A stretch of DNA of 64,000 bases from the NCBI RefSeq assembly GCF_004551525.1, contig NZ_SATR01000001.1, forward strand, positions 124,001-188,000, written 5' to 3'. A program made the translations under genes and the position numbers. Of the stretch, positions 37,071-46,803 are shown in pieces (within the stretch, counting starts at the first letter, position 1; the number at the start of each line of letters is the position of its first letter). Below the pieces are notes generated by a model, which saw nothing but the letters and a program-made list of their open reading frames with translations, had not been told where the DNA came from and did not search any database. Source of the DNA: Vibrio ouci. GTDB taxonomy: Bacteria; Pseudomonadota; Gammaproteobacteria; Enterobacterales; Vibrionaceae.

Positions 37071-37086
37071 GGATGTCTGGATGGCT
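37071..37086. promoter_or_regulatory. degenerate tandem Met boxes near metE
   Basis: GGATGTCT and GGATGGCT (37071-37086) are two adjacent 8-mers matching the MetJ box AGACGTCT at 6 and 5 of 8 positions. They lie about 58 bp upstream of the metE start on the non-coding strand. MetJ binds arrays of imperfect boxes, so a role in metE repression is plausible. Confidence 0.4.
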
Positions 37087-37206
37087 AAACTATCTCGCTA
37101 AACCGGACGATCGACAATCGACAAATATTCAACTTGTTTATTAAAATTTTTCATGATGATTTGTTTCTCAACCACTTAACTAATAATTAAACTCTCTTGG
37201 ATTTTT

Positions 37207-37222
37207 AGACGTCTAGATGTTT
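37207..37222. promoter_or_regulatory. MetJ operator (tandem Met boxes)
   Basis: AGACGTCT followed directly by AGATGTTT: one perfect and one 6-of-8 copy of the MetJ box. It lies 67 bp before metR in the 275-bp metE-metR divergent region. S-adenosylmethionine-loaded MetJ would repress metR here and, at some distance, metE. Confidence 0.75.
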
Positions 37223-37276
37223 ACACTCCTACAAAAACACGTTAGGTTAATAATATTCATGCTTAAACAGTCTGGC

Positions 37277-37289
37277 TGAAGGGAATTCA
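37277..37289. promoter_or_regulatory. MetR-type site overlapping the metR start
   Basis: TGAAGGGAATTCA fits the MetR consensus TGAA-N5-TTCA exactly, but it also contains the Shine-Dalgarno sequence and ends on the first base of the metR ATG. It may serve autoregulation or may be fortuitous. Confidence 0.35.
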
Positions 37290-38200
37290 TGATAGAGCTA
37301 AAGCACTTACGAACACTCACCACACTCAGAGACACAGGGTCGCTCACGGCAACGGCGACGACCTTGCACTTGACTCAATCTGCCCTCTCTCACCAAATTA
37401 AAGATTTGGAAGCTCGAATAGGTGGGCAACTGTTTTTGCGTAAAACGAGACCGGTTAAGTTTACTTCGGAAGGAGAGATCTTACTTAAGCTCGCAGATGA
37501 CGTACTGCCGCGATTGGCTAAAGCAGAGAATGAGATAGCGAGTCTCAAAGAGGATGTGAACGGTCGACTGCATATGGCGATCGAGTGCCACTCTTGCTTC
37601 CAATGGTTGATGCCAGCGCTTAAAGAGTACCAAGTCGCTTGGCCGAGTGTGACGCTCGACTTTTCATCTGGTTTTGGCTTTGAGCCCTTACCCGCCTTAA
37701 TGGCAGGCGAACTGGATCTAGTGATCACTTCGGACATTCAGCCACGTTCTGAAGTGCATTATGAGCCGCTGTTTGATTTTGAAATGCGTCTGGTGACATC
37801 CATCTCGCACCCATTGGCCGGAAAAGAGTGCATCGAACCTGAAGATCTTGCCGATCAAACCATGCTCTCCTACCCTGTGCAGAAAAGCCGCTTAGACGTG
37901 GTGAAGCATTTCTTGCAGCCGGTTGGCATTGAACCCGCTAAATGGAAACAGGCCGACAATACACTGATGTTAATTCAGATGGTTTCTGCTGGATTAGGTG
38001 TGGCTGCCTTGCCGAACTGGGCAATCAGTGAATTTTCGAGGCAAGGCTTAATCAGTAGTATTCCACTGGGTAGTGGTTTGTGGCGTCGCCTATTTGCAGC
38101 GACGCGTCATGCAGACAAAGATAAACGCTATTTGCAGGCTTTCTTTAATACCGCGAGGCAGCAGTCTCAAAGTCATCTTGATGGGATCAAAACTGTTTAA
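37289..38200 (+). CDS. metR: MetR, LysR-type regulator of methionine genes
   Basis: 303 residues. The N-terminal winged HTH (LTTLRDTGSLTATATTLHLTQSALSHQIKDLE) is typical of LysR regulators, and the effector domain begins near residue 90 with HMAIECHSCFQWLMPAL, a block I know from MetR. MetR uses homocysteine as co-regulator and activates metE and metH. Divergence from metE is the classical arrangement. GAAGGGAA precedes the ATG. A bidirectional terminator follows the stop. Confidence 0.93.
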   Translation: MIELKHLRTLTTLRDTGSLTATATTLHLTQSALSHQIKDLEARIGGQLFLRKTRPVKFTSEGEILLKLADDVLPRLAKAENEIASLKEDVNGRLHMAIECHSCFQWLMPALKEYQVAWPSVTLDFSSGFGFEPLPALMAGELDLVITSDIQPRSEVHYEPLFDFEMRLVTSISHPLAGKECIEPEDLADQTMLSYPVQKSRLDVVKHFLQPVGIEPAKWKQADNTLMLIQMVSAGLGVAALPNWAISEFSRQGLISSIPLGSGLWRRLFAATRHADKDKRYLQAFFNTARQQSQSHLDGIKTV

Positions 38201-38210
38201 GCAGAAAATT

Positions 38211-38236
38211 AAAAAGGAGGCCTAAGCCTCCTTTTT
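38211..38236. terminator. bidirectional terminator, metR / DUF4250 gene
   Basis: AAAAAGGAGGC (38211-38221) pairs perfectly with GCCTCCTTTTT (38226-38236) around CTAA. It sits between converging genes and almost touches the stop of the minus-strand gene. Confidence 0.88.
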
Positions 38237-38237
38237 G

Positions 38238-38438
38238 CTATCTCTCATAAGATTTGAACTGATTGGTCAATGGATCGTATTGATAACCCAGCACATCCAG
38301 CTTACCAATCACCGTTTCTACATCCATTTCATACATAGAAACAAGCTCTTCAAAGCTATCACACTCTAGACGCAGCTTTTCATTCACTATGCCTAACAAG
38401 ATGATGCTATCAAAGTTGCTCACATTGCTCAGGTCCAT
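38238..38438 (-). CDS. DUF4250 domain-containing small protein
   Basis: 66 residues. The pattern MDLSNVSNFDSIILLGIVNEKLRLE ... LDVLGYQYDPLTNQF matches what I know as DUF4250, a small helical domain of unknown function found in many bacteria. There is no signal peptide or membrane segment. An excellent AGGAGG lies 6 nt before the ATG, so translation should be efficient. The stop lies almost inside the bidirectional terminator. Confidence 0.8.
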   Translation of the reverse strand: MDLSNVSNFDSIILLGIVNEKLRLECDSFEELVSMYEMDVETVIGKLDVLGYQYDPLTNQFKSYER

Positions 38439-38524
38439 GGCGGCCTCCTATTCCACATCTACTCTTTTTATAGTAGACGCAAATTCACCGCCTTGAAGTG
38501 AACTAGCTTCAAACTCTTAACTGA

Positions 38525-39205
38525 TTACAGAACAAACAACGCCTGATTTGACGTTGCTGATAGAAGCAAAAATACCAGTGCGATAGCAAGCTGGCCTTTG
38601 TTGATCTCTTTCGATGCAAGCAAGTGCCAAGCCCATGCAACGATAGCAGTAATCAGCAGCGCAAAACTGGTTAACAGAGGCTGAGTCACAGACGTTAGCA
38701 CGTCACTCTCTAGGCCATAGGCTTTAAGCAAGATAGCTAATGACATCATCATTGCAGCAACCACACCCGTGACAGGTAAAATACGATGAAATGCCTGCAA
38801 ACGTGTACGCGCGATAGTAAGTAATAAATGCGCCAGTAAAGCGCCAAGCAAAAACACTTGGAATAGAACACTTAAACCCGCAGCAATCGAAGTTTGTGCG
38901 CCGATCTCAATTCCGACATAAGCCAAAGCAAGACCATTGGCTAGATATATCACCCACATAGGACCTTGGTCACGCGTCTTCTTGGTTTGCACTTGAGAAT
39001 AAAAATAAGCGAGAGCAAACACTATCATCATGGCTTCAATTCGCAGTGAAGCAACGGCAAGCCAAAGTATCGCTAGAGAAGGCAACATTTTATGGATACG
39101 GCCTCGTTGACCGGGACAAATATCACCTTTAACAAGAATAAGGGTCAAGAGAAGTTGAGCGCCCAATAACATTGGCGCAAACACGGCAAGTAGCTGCTGG
39201 ATCAT
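38525..39205 (-). CDS. integral membrane protein, unknown
   Basis: 226 residues with about seven predicted membrane helices and short loops; the only charged loop of note is KGDICPGQRGRIHK near residue 27-40. No enzymatic motif is visible and I do not recognise the family. It lies 55 bp downstream of a PAS/EAL/CBS gene on the same strand with no terminator between, so they could share a transcript. Confidence 0.65.
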   Translation of the reverse strand: MIQQLLAVFAPMLLGAQLLLTLILVKGDICPGQRGRIHKMLPSLAILWLAVASLRIEAMMIVFALAYFYSQVQTKKTRDQGPMWVIYLANGLALAYVGIEIGAQTSIAAGLSVLFQVFLLGALLAHLLLTIARTRLQAFHRILPVTGVVAAMMMSLAILLKAYGLESDVLTSVTQPLLTSFALLITAIVAWAWHLLASKEINKGQLAIALVFLLLSATSNQALFVL

Positions 39206-39260
39206 GGTGTCATCAAACTAAAATTATTACTGGCTGCGGATAATAGCAGACTGGTTGATT

Positions 39261-41735
39261 TTAGCTATCAGTGAAGTAAGACATTATATCTTGGTGCGTC
39301 ACAAGGCCGAGATATTCTCCGACCGAGTTGACCACAAGCCACGGTGGGCTAACCCCTTGCTTTAATGTTTCAGCCACTTGATCATTGTTTTCTTCAAGCG
39401 CCAAAGTATGGATATTTCGCCGCATGACTTGATTTAAGGTTTTGCGGCTATTTACAATGTCATTGCGGGTTTCAAACTTGGTCCCCGCCGTTGGCGAGAG
39501 ATGTAGATTCACTTCCTCTAGCCCCACCACTCCGACGCACACATTGCGGTCGAGAACCGGAATCACTTCTAAGTTATATTGATCTGAGGTGAGTAACGAG
39601 CGCGCTCTTTCAATCGTATCATCGGGCGATAAACAAGGCAGGTGCACCTGAGTAATACTCAATATGTTGGATTTCAATTTACGGCCTTTGCCAGAGAGGA
39701 ACTGCTCAAGCTCTTCACAATAGTCCCACGCCTTTTCAAGCTCTTGAATCGGTAACGGTTTTGAGAAGTAATATCCCTGAATGTAATCAACCCCTAACGA
39801 GCAGACCGCTTCAAGCTCATTTCGAGTTTCTACCCCCTCTGCAACCACTTTGACATTAAGCGTATGGGCTAATTGAGTAATCATTTTGACTATATAATAT
39901 TTGTTGGTCCCTTCCATGAGGTTGGTGACAAACTCTTTATCAATTTTTATCACATCAAAATTACTGTCACTCAAGTAAGAAAATGAGCTGTACCCGGTGC
40001 CAAAATCATCAATCGCGACCTGCACCCCTCGACGACGAATGTTTCTTATCAAAGAGGACTGACGAGATTCACTGTCAAAGTAGGCACTTTCGGTTAATTC
40101 AATGGTCACGGTTTCCGGACGTTTGGCGTATTTATGGACCAACGAATCCGCGCTTGCGAGCACCTCATCCGTATCCAACTTGGTATTGAGGGAGCGATTT
40201 ATCGTCACACCTAAGTGCTGACCAAATCGTTCTTGGATATGATTAAGGTCCTGCAGTGCTCGCTGACCGACACACCAGTCTAGATCGGCAACCAAATCTA
40301 GGTCTTCGGCAATATTGACCATCTCTTGTGTATTGAGCATCTTACCATTTGGGCCTTTAAAACGGCTCAATGCTTCAAACTTCACAACGTCCCAATTTTT
40401 GGTATCGACTATCGGCTGGTAGTACACCTCGACATCTTTAGTTTTGATGGCTTTTTCTGCCCACTCCTCTAACTCTTTTCTACGTAATACTTGTTTATGA
40501 AGTACGCCGTGATAAAAGGTAATTTGTCCCCGACTCGTTACGCTGTGTTCTAACATTGCTTGAACAGAGTGAGCCACCAGCAGTTTGGGATCATGGGTAT
40601 CTTGACCTAACACTGATACGCCAATTCGACCAGTCATAATCGCATTGTAAATCTGGGTGCCGACATGATGGTTGATAGAGGAAAAAAAGCGTCGTATCGC
40701 TTGGTGAATCATCCTTACTTGAGATGGACCTTTTACTTTGTTGCATTCCACACAGGCAACGAAATGGTTACTGCCTAGATATCCTACCTCTACCGCTTGC
40801 GGTTCTTTGGTTAGGTGTTCAGATAGAAGCGCCTTAAGTTCAAAGTCCTCTGTGTGGTCAAACGGAGGTTGAAAGGCAACCACCATGGTCACCTTTTGAC
40901 TTCCTTCGCGTTGGCTTCGGTAAGTAACTGCACGAATGAACTGGGTTTGAGTAGGCAGTTGGGTCAGTAGCTCGACCCCGCCATGTTCGACATCTTCAAT
41001 ACGGTAGATATTATTGGAAAGATCGAGCAGAACTGTGACATAAAAGATGCCCTCTTCAAGCATGATACGTTGAACTGTCACATCTTGAGGATAGGCTCGA
41101 CCTTCGGCGCTTTGAAGTAGCATCACCCCTGACCAATGACCTGACTGCTCAATCTCACACCACATTTTTGTATAAAAATTGGCGCTATGCCGATCAGACT
41201 GCAATGACGCAAAAGGCTGCCCTTTTAACTCAGAGTTAGCGTAACCCGACAAGGACAGGAAATTATCGTTACAAACTATAATGCTGCGTTCTGCATCGAT
41301 TAATAACACCCCATGATGGGCATTATTGAACAACTGACCAAATAAGGCTCCGATACTCAGAGCGGTCGCTTGAAAGAAAAATAAGGGGGTGAGATGCCCA
41401 GATGCCAGCTTTCCATCATCGGTTTGAAAGGTCATTTCAACATAGCAGCATTGATCACTCTCCAACCTTAAACAGCAATTAAAACGTTGCAACCCCGTTT
41501 TCGGCTTAAGGTTGGTCAACTTCTCTAATAGGATGGTTTGATCGTGATAGCTCATGCAAGGCATTAACACATTGCCAGTCAGTGAAGGCAAATCAGCATT
41601 TAGAACTTGTCGGCAGCGTTCTTCATCAATGTCTAATCGATGCTTAGCAATATCCCACCGCCACTCGATAGACAAATGGTGAGAATACCGCGACAGTGCC
41701 GGAGCACTCGTGCTAGAGCCATGCACTTGGGCCAT
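39261..41735 (-). CDS. c-di-GMP phosphodiesterase: PAS - degenerate GGDEF - EAL - CBS pair
   Basis: 824 residues, no membrane segment. A PAS domain (about 135-245, IIVCNDNFLSLSGYANSELKG) is followed by a GGDEF-like domain whose active loop is YLGSNHF instead of GGDEF, so it cannot make c-di-GMP. The EAL domain keeps its catalytic set: FEALSRF, TINRS, ELTESAYF, IDDFGTGYSS, KIDKEF, VVAEGVET and IQGYYFSKP. Two CBS-like repeats end the protein (PDDTIERARSLL... and RRNIHTLALEENNDQ...), which usually bind adenine nucleotides. Hydrolysis of c-di-GMP controlled by a PAS ligand and by nucleotide state is the likely role. It is paralogous to the next gene upstream. Confidence 0.88.
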   Translation of the reverse strand: MAQVHGSSTSAPALSRYSHHLSIEWRWDIAKHRLDIDEERCRQVLNADLPSLTGNVLMPCMSYHDQTILLEKLTNLKPKTGLQRFNCCLRLESDQCCYVEMTFQTDDGKLASGHLTPLFFFQATALSIGALFGQLFNNAHHGVLLIDAERSIIVCNDNFLSLSGYANSELKGQPFASLQSDRHSANFYTKMWCEIEQSGHWSGVMLLQSAEGRAYPQDVTVQRIMLEEGIFYVTVLLDLSNNIYRIEDVEHGGVELLTQLPTQTQFIRAVTYRSQREGSQKVTMVVAFQPPFDHTEDFELKALLSEHLTKEPQAVEVGYLGSNHFVACVECNKVKGPSQVRMIHQAIRRFFSSINHHVGTQIYNAIMTGRIGVSVLGQDTHDPKLLVAHSVQAMLEHSVTSRGQITFYHGVLHKQVLRRKELEEWAEKAIKTKDVEVYYQPIVDTKNWDVVKFEALSRFKGPNGKMLNTQEMVNIAEDLDLVADLDWCVGQRALQDLNHIQERFGQHLGVTINRSLNTKLDTDEVLASADSLVHKYAKRPETVTIELTESAYFDSESRQSSLIRNIRRRGVQVAIDDFGTGYSSFSYLSDSNFDVIKIDKEFVTNLMEGTNKYYIVKMITQLAHTLNVKVVAEGVETRNELEAVCSLGVDYIQGYYFSKPLPIQELEKAWDYCEELEQFLSGKGRKLKSNILSITQVHLPCLSPDDTIERARSLLTSDQYNLEVIPVLDRNVCVGVVGLEEVNLHLSPTAGTKFETRNDIVNSRKTLNQVMRRNIHTLALEENNDQVAETLKQGVSPPWLVVNSVGEYLGLVTHQDIMSYFTDS

Positions 41736-41789
41736 TTTTCGCCTCTTTAGTTTAGCTATAACTACTACTAAAGATTAGAACAATAGTGG

Positions 41790-44249
41790 CTAAGTAACAT
41801 AAATATTATTAACTAAGCACTTCAACGCAGACTTCTGACTGACTAAACCCTTAAACTCTCCTTTATCATCAACTAAGCACCACGGGAAAGGCGTCGCATT
41901 TGCCACAAGTTGCGCAATTTCCGCTTGAGGTGTATGCCAATGCAAAGTCGTCACAATAGGCTGCATGATTCTATTTGCCGGCTTATTCCAATAAGCATTT
42001 TCTTTGTTTGATTCTAAATCCGTCCCCATATTGGGAGTAAGGTGCAAATTGATGCTTGGTCGGTCGATAAAGCCGACACACTCTTTTGTTTCAACCACAG
42101 GGAAGCATTCATGCTCGCCTTCATTAAAGTACTGGTAGATCAATGAAAGTGGTTCACCTGGGTCAATATGATGCGAAATCTCAACAATATGACCGAGAGA
42201 ATCATCTAGTAGCTGCTGTTCCTTTTCCGCTACTCGATAACAATCTTGGTCTGTGCGCAATTCAGCCAGAGGAAGCGGTTTAGAAAAGTAGTAACCCTGT
42301 ATCAAGTTGACGCCAAGATCTCTCAGCGCATCAAGCTCCTGATCGGTTTCAACGCCTTCCGCGATCACTTCCAAATCGAGCTTCTCGGATAAATGTACCA
42401 ATGCCTTGACGATATTGTACTGCCGTGAATCAGGCGTGATATTTTGAATAAAGGTGCGATCAATTTTAAGGGTATCGAAGTAGCACTCTTTCAAGTAACG
42501 AAATGACGCGCTACCCGTGCCAAAATCGTCAACTGCGATTTTGACGCCAGCGCCACGCAACAGCGATAAGATCTCCCTGTTTTTTTCGTCACTATCAAAG
42601 TATGCACTTTCGGTAAATTCAAAGGTGATAAGTTCAGGCTCCGTTCCCTGAGCATCGAGGATCTTGGCTGCCCGCTCAAGAATGCCGGTCAGCTCTGTGG
42701 TGGTTTTCAATGAACGGTTAACGGACAAAGAAACATGACTACCGAAACGTTGCTGTAAATCTGGAAATTGCTGCAGCGCATTGACTAAGACAAGGTCGTC
42801 TAGCTCAACCACCTTATCTAGGTCTTCAACGGCCTCGACCATCTCTTGGGTTGAAGCGACAAACTCCTCATGGTCAGGGAAACGGCATAACGCCTCAAAC
42901 TTCACGACCTGCTGCATCTTCAGGTCAACTATCGGCTGAAAGTAGACTTCGATGTTGCCTTTGCTCAATGTAGCAATGACATGTTCTTCAATACGTTTCT
43001 TGCGCTCAATCTGCTGATGGATCTGGCGATCATAAAAGTTAATCCTTCGCTCATGGCCTGAGTGCAGTTCCAAAACCGCCTGATAAGCATGAGAAACAAG
43101 TTGGCTCGGTGTGGTCGCATCAGCCTGAAACACAGAAACTCCGGTAACTCCTGACTTTAAAGCCATGGCGACTGGTAACTGAGCATGCTTAAAACTATGA
43201 AATAACTTGGTAATAGAACGGCCGATTTGAGCCACCACATGCTGATTACTCTGAAATTCAAACGGCAAACACAGAGCAAAACAGTCGTGGCCTAGGTAAC
43301 CACAGCAAAGAGTATTCGCATTGTCTTTTAGATAACTGGCAAACTGCCTTTTCACTTCCGCTGTGGAGTCCAGCTTTGGCTGCAGCGCAACAACGACTAG
43401 ACCTTGCCCCTTTTGAATGTCATTACATGCGTGAGTGAGCAGCGCTAAGAAGCCTTCTCGATTGGGTAATTGAGTGAGTAAATCGATGCCACCACTTTCA
43501 ATGTCGTCGATTCTTTCTAACTTACCGGATAGATCAGCGGAGAGGCCGATAAAAAAAGGCGCGCGGTTGGTCGATTGAATCTTCTGAATGGTCAGGTCCT
43601 GAGGAAAAACACTACCATCAGCACGGCGAGTTAGGATGGTTCCACTCCAGTGACCCTGTTGTTTTAGCTGCCCCCATAAATGGTCGTAATAGGCATCACT
43701 GTGCTTTTCTGCGTTGAAGATACTGGTTTTCAGTCCGGTAATTTCGTTATTGGCGTAACCCGTTAACTCTTCGTAGTGATGATTGCAGACTAAGATTTTA
43801 GTCAACTCATCTGCGACAAGAATACCATGATGGTGATTTTCGAACAGAAAGTAGAACACTTCAGTTAATTGGTGCTTATCATTGATGACCAGGCTTGGGG
43901 ACAAGGTGCCTGAAAGTTGATGCGGACTAACCCGCTCAATCTTAATCTCAACATAGGCAAAAAGAATATCTGGGGCTAATAAGCAACAACTCACTCGTTG
44001 CGAATTACCGCTTTCTAAAACCAACTTAAAAGCTTGTTTGATCTGTGCACGCTGCGATTTAGGCAATAAATCAAACAACAACCCCGCACTTAATTCATGT
44101 TGTTCGTCACCAAACAACAAAGCCTTAAGCTCTTCATCGCATTGTAATATCTGGCTTTTTATATCAATTTGCCAATCATAAACACTAGATTTATCCCACT
44201 GAACCGGAACGGTTTGAGACTTCGATATTTGATTGATCGCGTTCGGCAC
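41790..44249 (-). CDS. c-di-GMP phosphodiesterase: PAS - degenerate GGDEF - EAL - CBS pair (paralogue)
   Basis: About 819 residues, the same domain order as its neighbour 54 bp downstream and clearly a tandem duplicate of it. PAS block ILVCNHHYEELTGYANNEITG; GGDEF loop replaced by YLGHDCF; EAL set FEALCRF, SVNRSLK, EFTESAYF, VDDFGTGSASF, KIDRTF, VIAEGVET, IQGYYFSKP, all intact; C-terminal CBS-like repeats. The start is uncertain: GTG 44249 follows GGGGG by a few nt and aligns best with the paralogue's N-terminus; GTG 44273 would add eight residues. Confidence 0.85.
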   Translation of the reverse strand: MPNAINQISKSQTVPVQWDKSSVYDWQIDIKSQILQCDEELKALLFGDEQHELSAGLLFDLLPKSQRAQIKQAFKLVLESGNSQRVSCCLLAPDILFAYVEIKIERVSPHQLSGTLSPSLVINDKHQLTEVFYFLFENHHHGILVADELTKILVCNHHYEELTGYANNEITGLKTSIFNAEKHSDAYYDHLWGQLKQQGHWSGTILTRRADGSVFPQDLTIQKIQSTNRAPFFIGLSADLSGKLERIDDIESGGIDLLTQLPNREGFLALLTHACNDIQKGQGLVVVALQPKLDSTAEVKRQFASYLKDNANTLCCGYLGHDCFALCLPFEFQSNQHVVAQIGRSITKLFHSFKHAQLPVAMALKSGVTGVSVFQADATTPSQLVSHAYQAVLELHSGHERRINFYDRQIHQQIERKKRIEEHVIATLSKGNIEVYFQPIVDLKMQQVVKFEALCRFPDHEEFVASTQEMVEAVEDLDKVVELDDLVLVNALQQFPDLQQRFGSHVSLSVNRSLKTTTELTGILERAAKILDAQGTEPELITFEFTESAYFDSDEKNREILSLLRGAGVKIAVDDFGTGSASFRYLKECYFDTLKIDRTFIQNITPDSRQYNIVKALVHLSEKLDLEVIAEGVETDQELDALRDLGVNLIQGYYFSKPLPLAELRTDQDCYRVAEKEQQLLDDSLGHIVEISHHIDPGEPLSLIYQYFNEGEHECFPVVETKECVGFIDRPSINLHLTPNMGTDLESNKENAYWNKPANRIMQPIVTTLHWHTPQAEIAQLVANATPFPWCLVDDKGEFKGLVSQKSALKCLVNNIYVT

Positions 44250-44455
44250 GATACCCCCAGACAAAATAAGCACTCAGACTCATAATGTAGCGAAATTTAT
44301 GGAAGCAATGTTTTATTTGGTTAACACTTTCAACTCTCGTCTATTTCCATAGGTAAATTATGGGTACTTTCTGCCGATTAGATCACAAATATTTGAGGTA
44401 GATAGTCGCCGTCCAAGTCGCTATAATTCGCGCTCCTTGAAACTGAGAGCAAAAT

Positions 44456-46765
44456 ATGTACAGCAACGTTACTCCTATTCATGAGCACAAAAAATATTGG
44501 GCAGAATGCTTCGGCACTGCGCCATTTCTTCCTACAAGCCGAAAAGAAATGGATGCCCTAGGATGGGACAGCTGTGACATTATTATTGTTACTGGTGATG
44601 CTTACGTTGATCACCCAAGTTTCGGTATGGCGATCATTGGCCGACTGCTTGAAGCTCAAGGCTTTCGCGTCGGTATTATTGCCCAGCCAGAGTGGAGCAA
44701 TAAAGATGCATTCATGAAGCTTGGTAAACCAAATCTATTCTTTGGTATTACTGCGGGCAACATGGACTCGATGATCAACCGCTACACAGCGGATCGCAAA
44801 CTTCGTCACGACGATGCGTATACGCCTAATAACGAAGGTGGTAAACGTCCTGATCGCGCGACTCTTGTTTACTCTCAGCGCTGCCGTGAAGCCTACAAAG
44901 GTGTTCCACTCGTATTAGGTGGCATCGAGGCAAGCTTACGTCGTCTTGCTCATTACGACTACTGGTCTGATAAAGTTCGTCGCTCTGTACTATTTGATGC
45001 AAAAGCGGACATTCTACTGTTCGGTAATGCTGAACGTGCATTGGTTGAGGTTGCTCACCGTCTAGCTGATGGCGAAGATATTTCTACTCTAACCAATATT
45101 CGTGGTACCGCAGTAAACCTAGCTGCCGAGCCTGAAGGCTATAACATCATCGACTCTTCGCGCATCGAAAAGCCGCGCAAAGAAGCCTTTATTCCGCCAA
45201 ACCCATATGCGGTTGAAGAGCAATGTGACACAAAGGCTAAAACAGAAGAGCCGGAAGCGAAACCAATTACTATTCGTCCTTCACGCCATGATGCAGCGAC
45301 AACAGCGGTACGAATTCCGCCGTTTGAAAAGCTAAATAACGACCGTATTTTGTATGCTCATGCCAGCCGTATTATGCACCTTGAAACCAACCCGTATTCT
45401 GGTCGTGCATTGATACAGCGTCACGGTGATCGTGAGCTTTGGGTCAACCAAGCTCCTATCCCACTATCGACTGAAGAGATGGACTATGTGTTCGGTCTTG
45501 CTTACGCCCGTGTACCCCACCCTATGTATGGAAAAGCGAAGATCCCAGCGTATGACATGATCAAAACGTCTGTGAACATCATGCGCGGCTGTTTTGGTGG
45601 TTGTTCATTCTGTTCGATTACCGAACACGAAGGTCGTATTATTCAAAACCGTTCAAAAGAATCGATCTTGAGCGAGTTAGAAGAGATCCGCGATAAGGTA
45701 CCTGGCTTTACTGGCACAATTTCAGACCTTGGTGGTCCAACGGCTAACATGTACCGTTTGGGTTGTAGCGATCCTAAAGCAGAAGCCAACTGTCGTCGCC
45801 CATCGTGTGTATTCCCGGGTATCTGTAATAAACTCAATACCGATCACCAACATACCATCGACCTTTACCGTGAAGCACGTAAAGTCGAAGGCGTTAAGAA
45901 AGTAATGATCGCCTCTGGTGTTCGCTATGACTTAGCAATTGAATCGCCAGAATACGTACGCGAGCTTGTGACTCACCACGTAGGTGGCTACCTTAAAATT
46001 GCACCTGAGCACACAGAGAAAGGCCCTCTGGATCTGATGATGAAACCAGGTATGGGCACCTATGATCGTTTCAAAGAAATGTTTGAAAAGTACAGTGCTG
46101 AAGCAGGTAAAAAGCAGTACCTAATTCCTTACTTTATCTCAGCGCACCCAGGTACCGAAGATGAAGATATGCTCAACTTGGCACTGTGGCTTAAGAAGAA
46201 CAACTTCGAATGTGATCAGGTACAAAACTTCTACCCTTCACCGATGTGTAATGCGACGTCAATGTACTACTCGGAAACTAACCCGCTTAAACGCGTGAAG
46301 TACAAAAAGCGTGAAGAGGTGCCAGTGGCTAAAGGTGAGCGTCAGCGTAGGCTACATAAAGCGTTACTGCGCTATCACGATCCTGATAACTGGGCAATCA
46401 TCCGCGGAGCTCTAATCAGCATGGGTAAGAAGCATTTAATTGGTGATAAACCAAACTGTCTTGTTCCTGCTGAAGACGTTGATGCAAAAACGCCAGCTCA
46501 GCGCAGAAAGTCAGGCCGTCATGGTTCACAACGTTTTGCGACCAAACATACGAAGAGTCAACCGGGATTCGAGAAGATGAATGGTGAGCAACGTGGTAAT
46601 GGTAAAGGTCGCGGTAAACCTAATGCTCAAGGTAACAATAATAGCCAGAGCAAAGGTAACCGTAATGGCAAATCAGGTGGACAACCAAATACACCTCGTG
46701 GTGGTAAGCCAGCTGGCCAAGGCAATAACAAGCCGCCAGCAGGACGTAAACCAAAACATCGTTAA
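44456..46765 (+). CDS. YgiQ-family radical SAM protein
   Basis: 769 residues. An N-terminal B12-binding-like UPF0313 region ([23 protein letters not shown]) precedes the radical SAM core with the cluster motif [15 protein letters not shown] (C-x3-C-x2-C). The family is widespread but its reaction is unknown. The last 80 or so residues are low-complexity, basic and rich in Gly, Asn and Lys ([17 protein letters not shown]), probably disordered and possibly RNA-binding. A strong terminator follows. The promoter region is shared with the divergent PDE gene. Confidence 0.88.
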   Translation: MYSNVTPIHEHKKYWAECFGTAPFLPTSRKEMDALGWDSCDIIIVTGDAYVDHPSFGMAIIGRLLEAQGFRVGIIAQPEWSNKDAFMKLGKPNLFFGITAGNMDSMINRYTADRKLRHDDAYTPNNEGGKRPDRATLVYSQRCREAYKGVPLVLGGIEASLRRLAHYDYWSDKVRRSVLFDAKADILLFGNAERALVEVAHRLADGEDISTLTNIRGTAVNLAAEPEGYNIIDSSRIEKPRKEAFIPPNPYAVEEQCDTKAKTEEPEAKPITIRPSRHDAATTAVRIPPFEKLNNDRILYAHASRIMHLETNPYSGRALIQRHGDRELWVNQAPIPLSTEEMDYVFGLAYARVPHPMYGKAKIPAYDMIKTSVNIMRGCFGGCSFCSITEHEGRIIQNRSKESILSELEEIRDKVPGFTGTISDLGGPTANMYRLGCSDPKAEANCRRPSCVFPGICNKLNTDHQHTIDLYREARKVEGVKKVMIASGVRYDLAIESPEYVRELVTHHVGGYLKIAPEHTEKGPLDLMMKPGMGTYDRFKEMFEKYSAEAGKKQYLIPYFISAHPGTEDEDMLNLALWLKKNNFECDQVQNFYPSPMCNATSMYYSETNPLKRVKYKKREEVPVAKGERQRRLHKALLRYHDPDNWAIIRGALISMGKKHLIGDKPNCLVPAEDVDAKTPAQRRKSGRHGSQRFATKHTKSQPGFEKMNGEQRGNGKGRGKPNAQGNNNSQSKGNRNGKSGGQPNTPRGGKPAGQGNNKPPAGRKPKHR

Positions 46766-46771
46766 CACAGT

Positions 46772-46800
46772 AAAAATCGCAGCTCAGGCTGCGATTTTTT
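46772..46800. terminator. bidirectional terminator, ygiQ / chemosensory operon
   Basis: AAAAATCGCAGC (46772-46783) pairs perfectly with GCTGCGATTTTT (46788-46799) around TCAG. It ends the ygiQ transcript and the ten-gene operon coming from the other side. Confidence 0.9.
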
Positions 46801-46803
46801 GTT

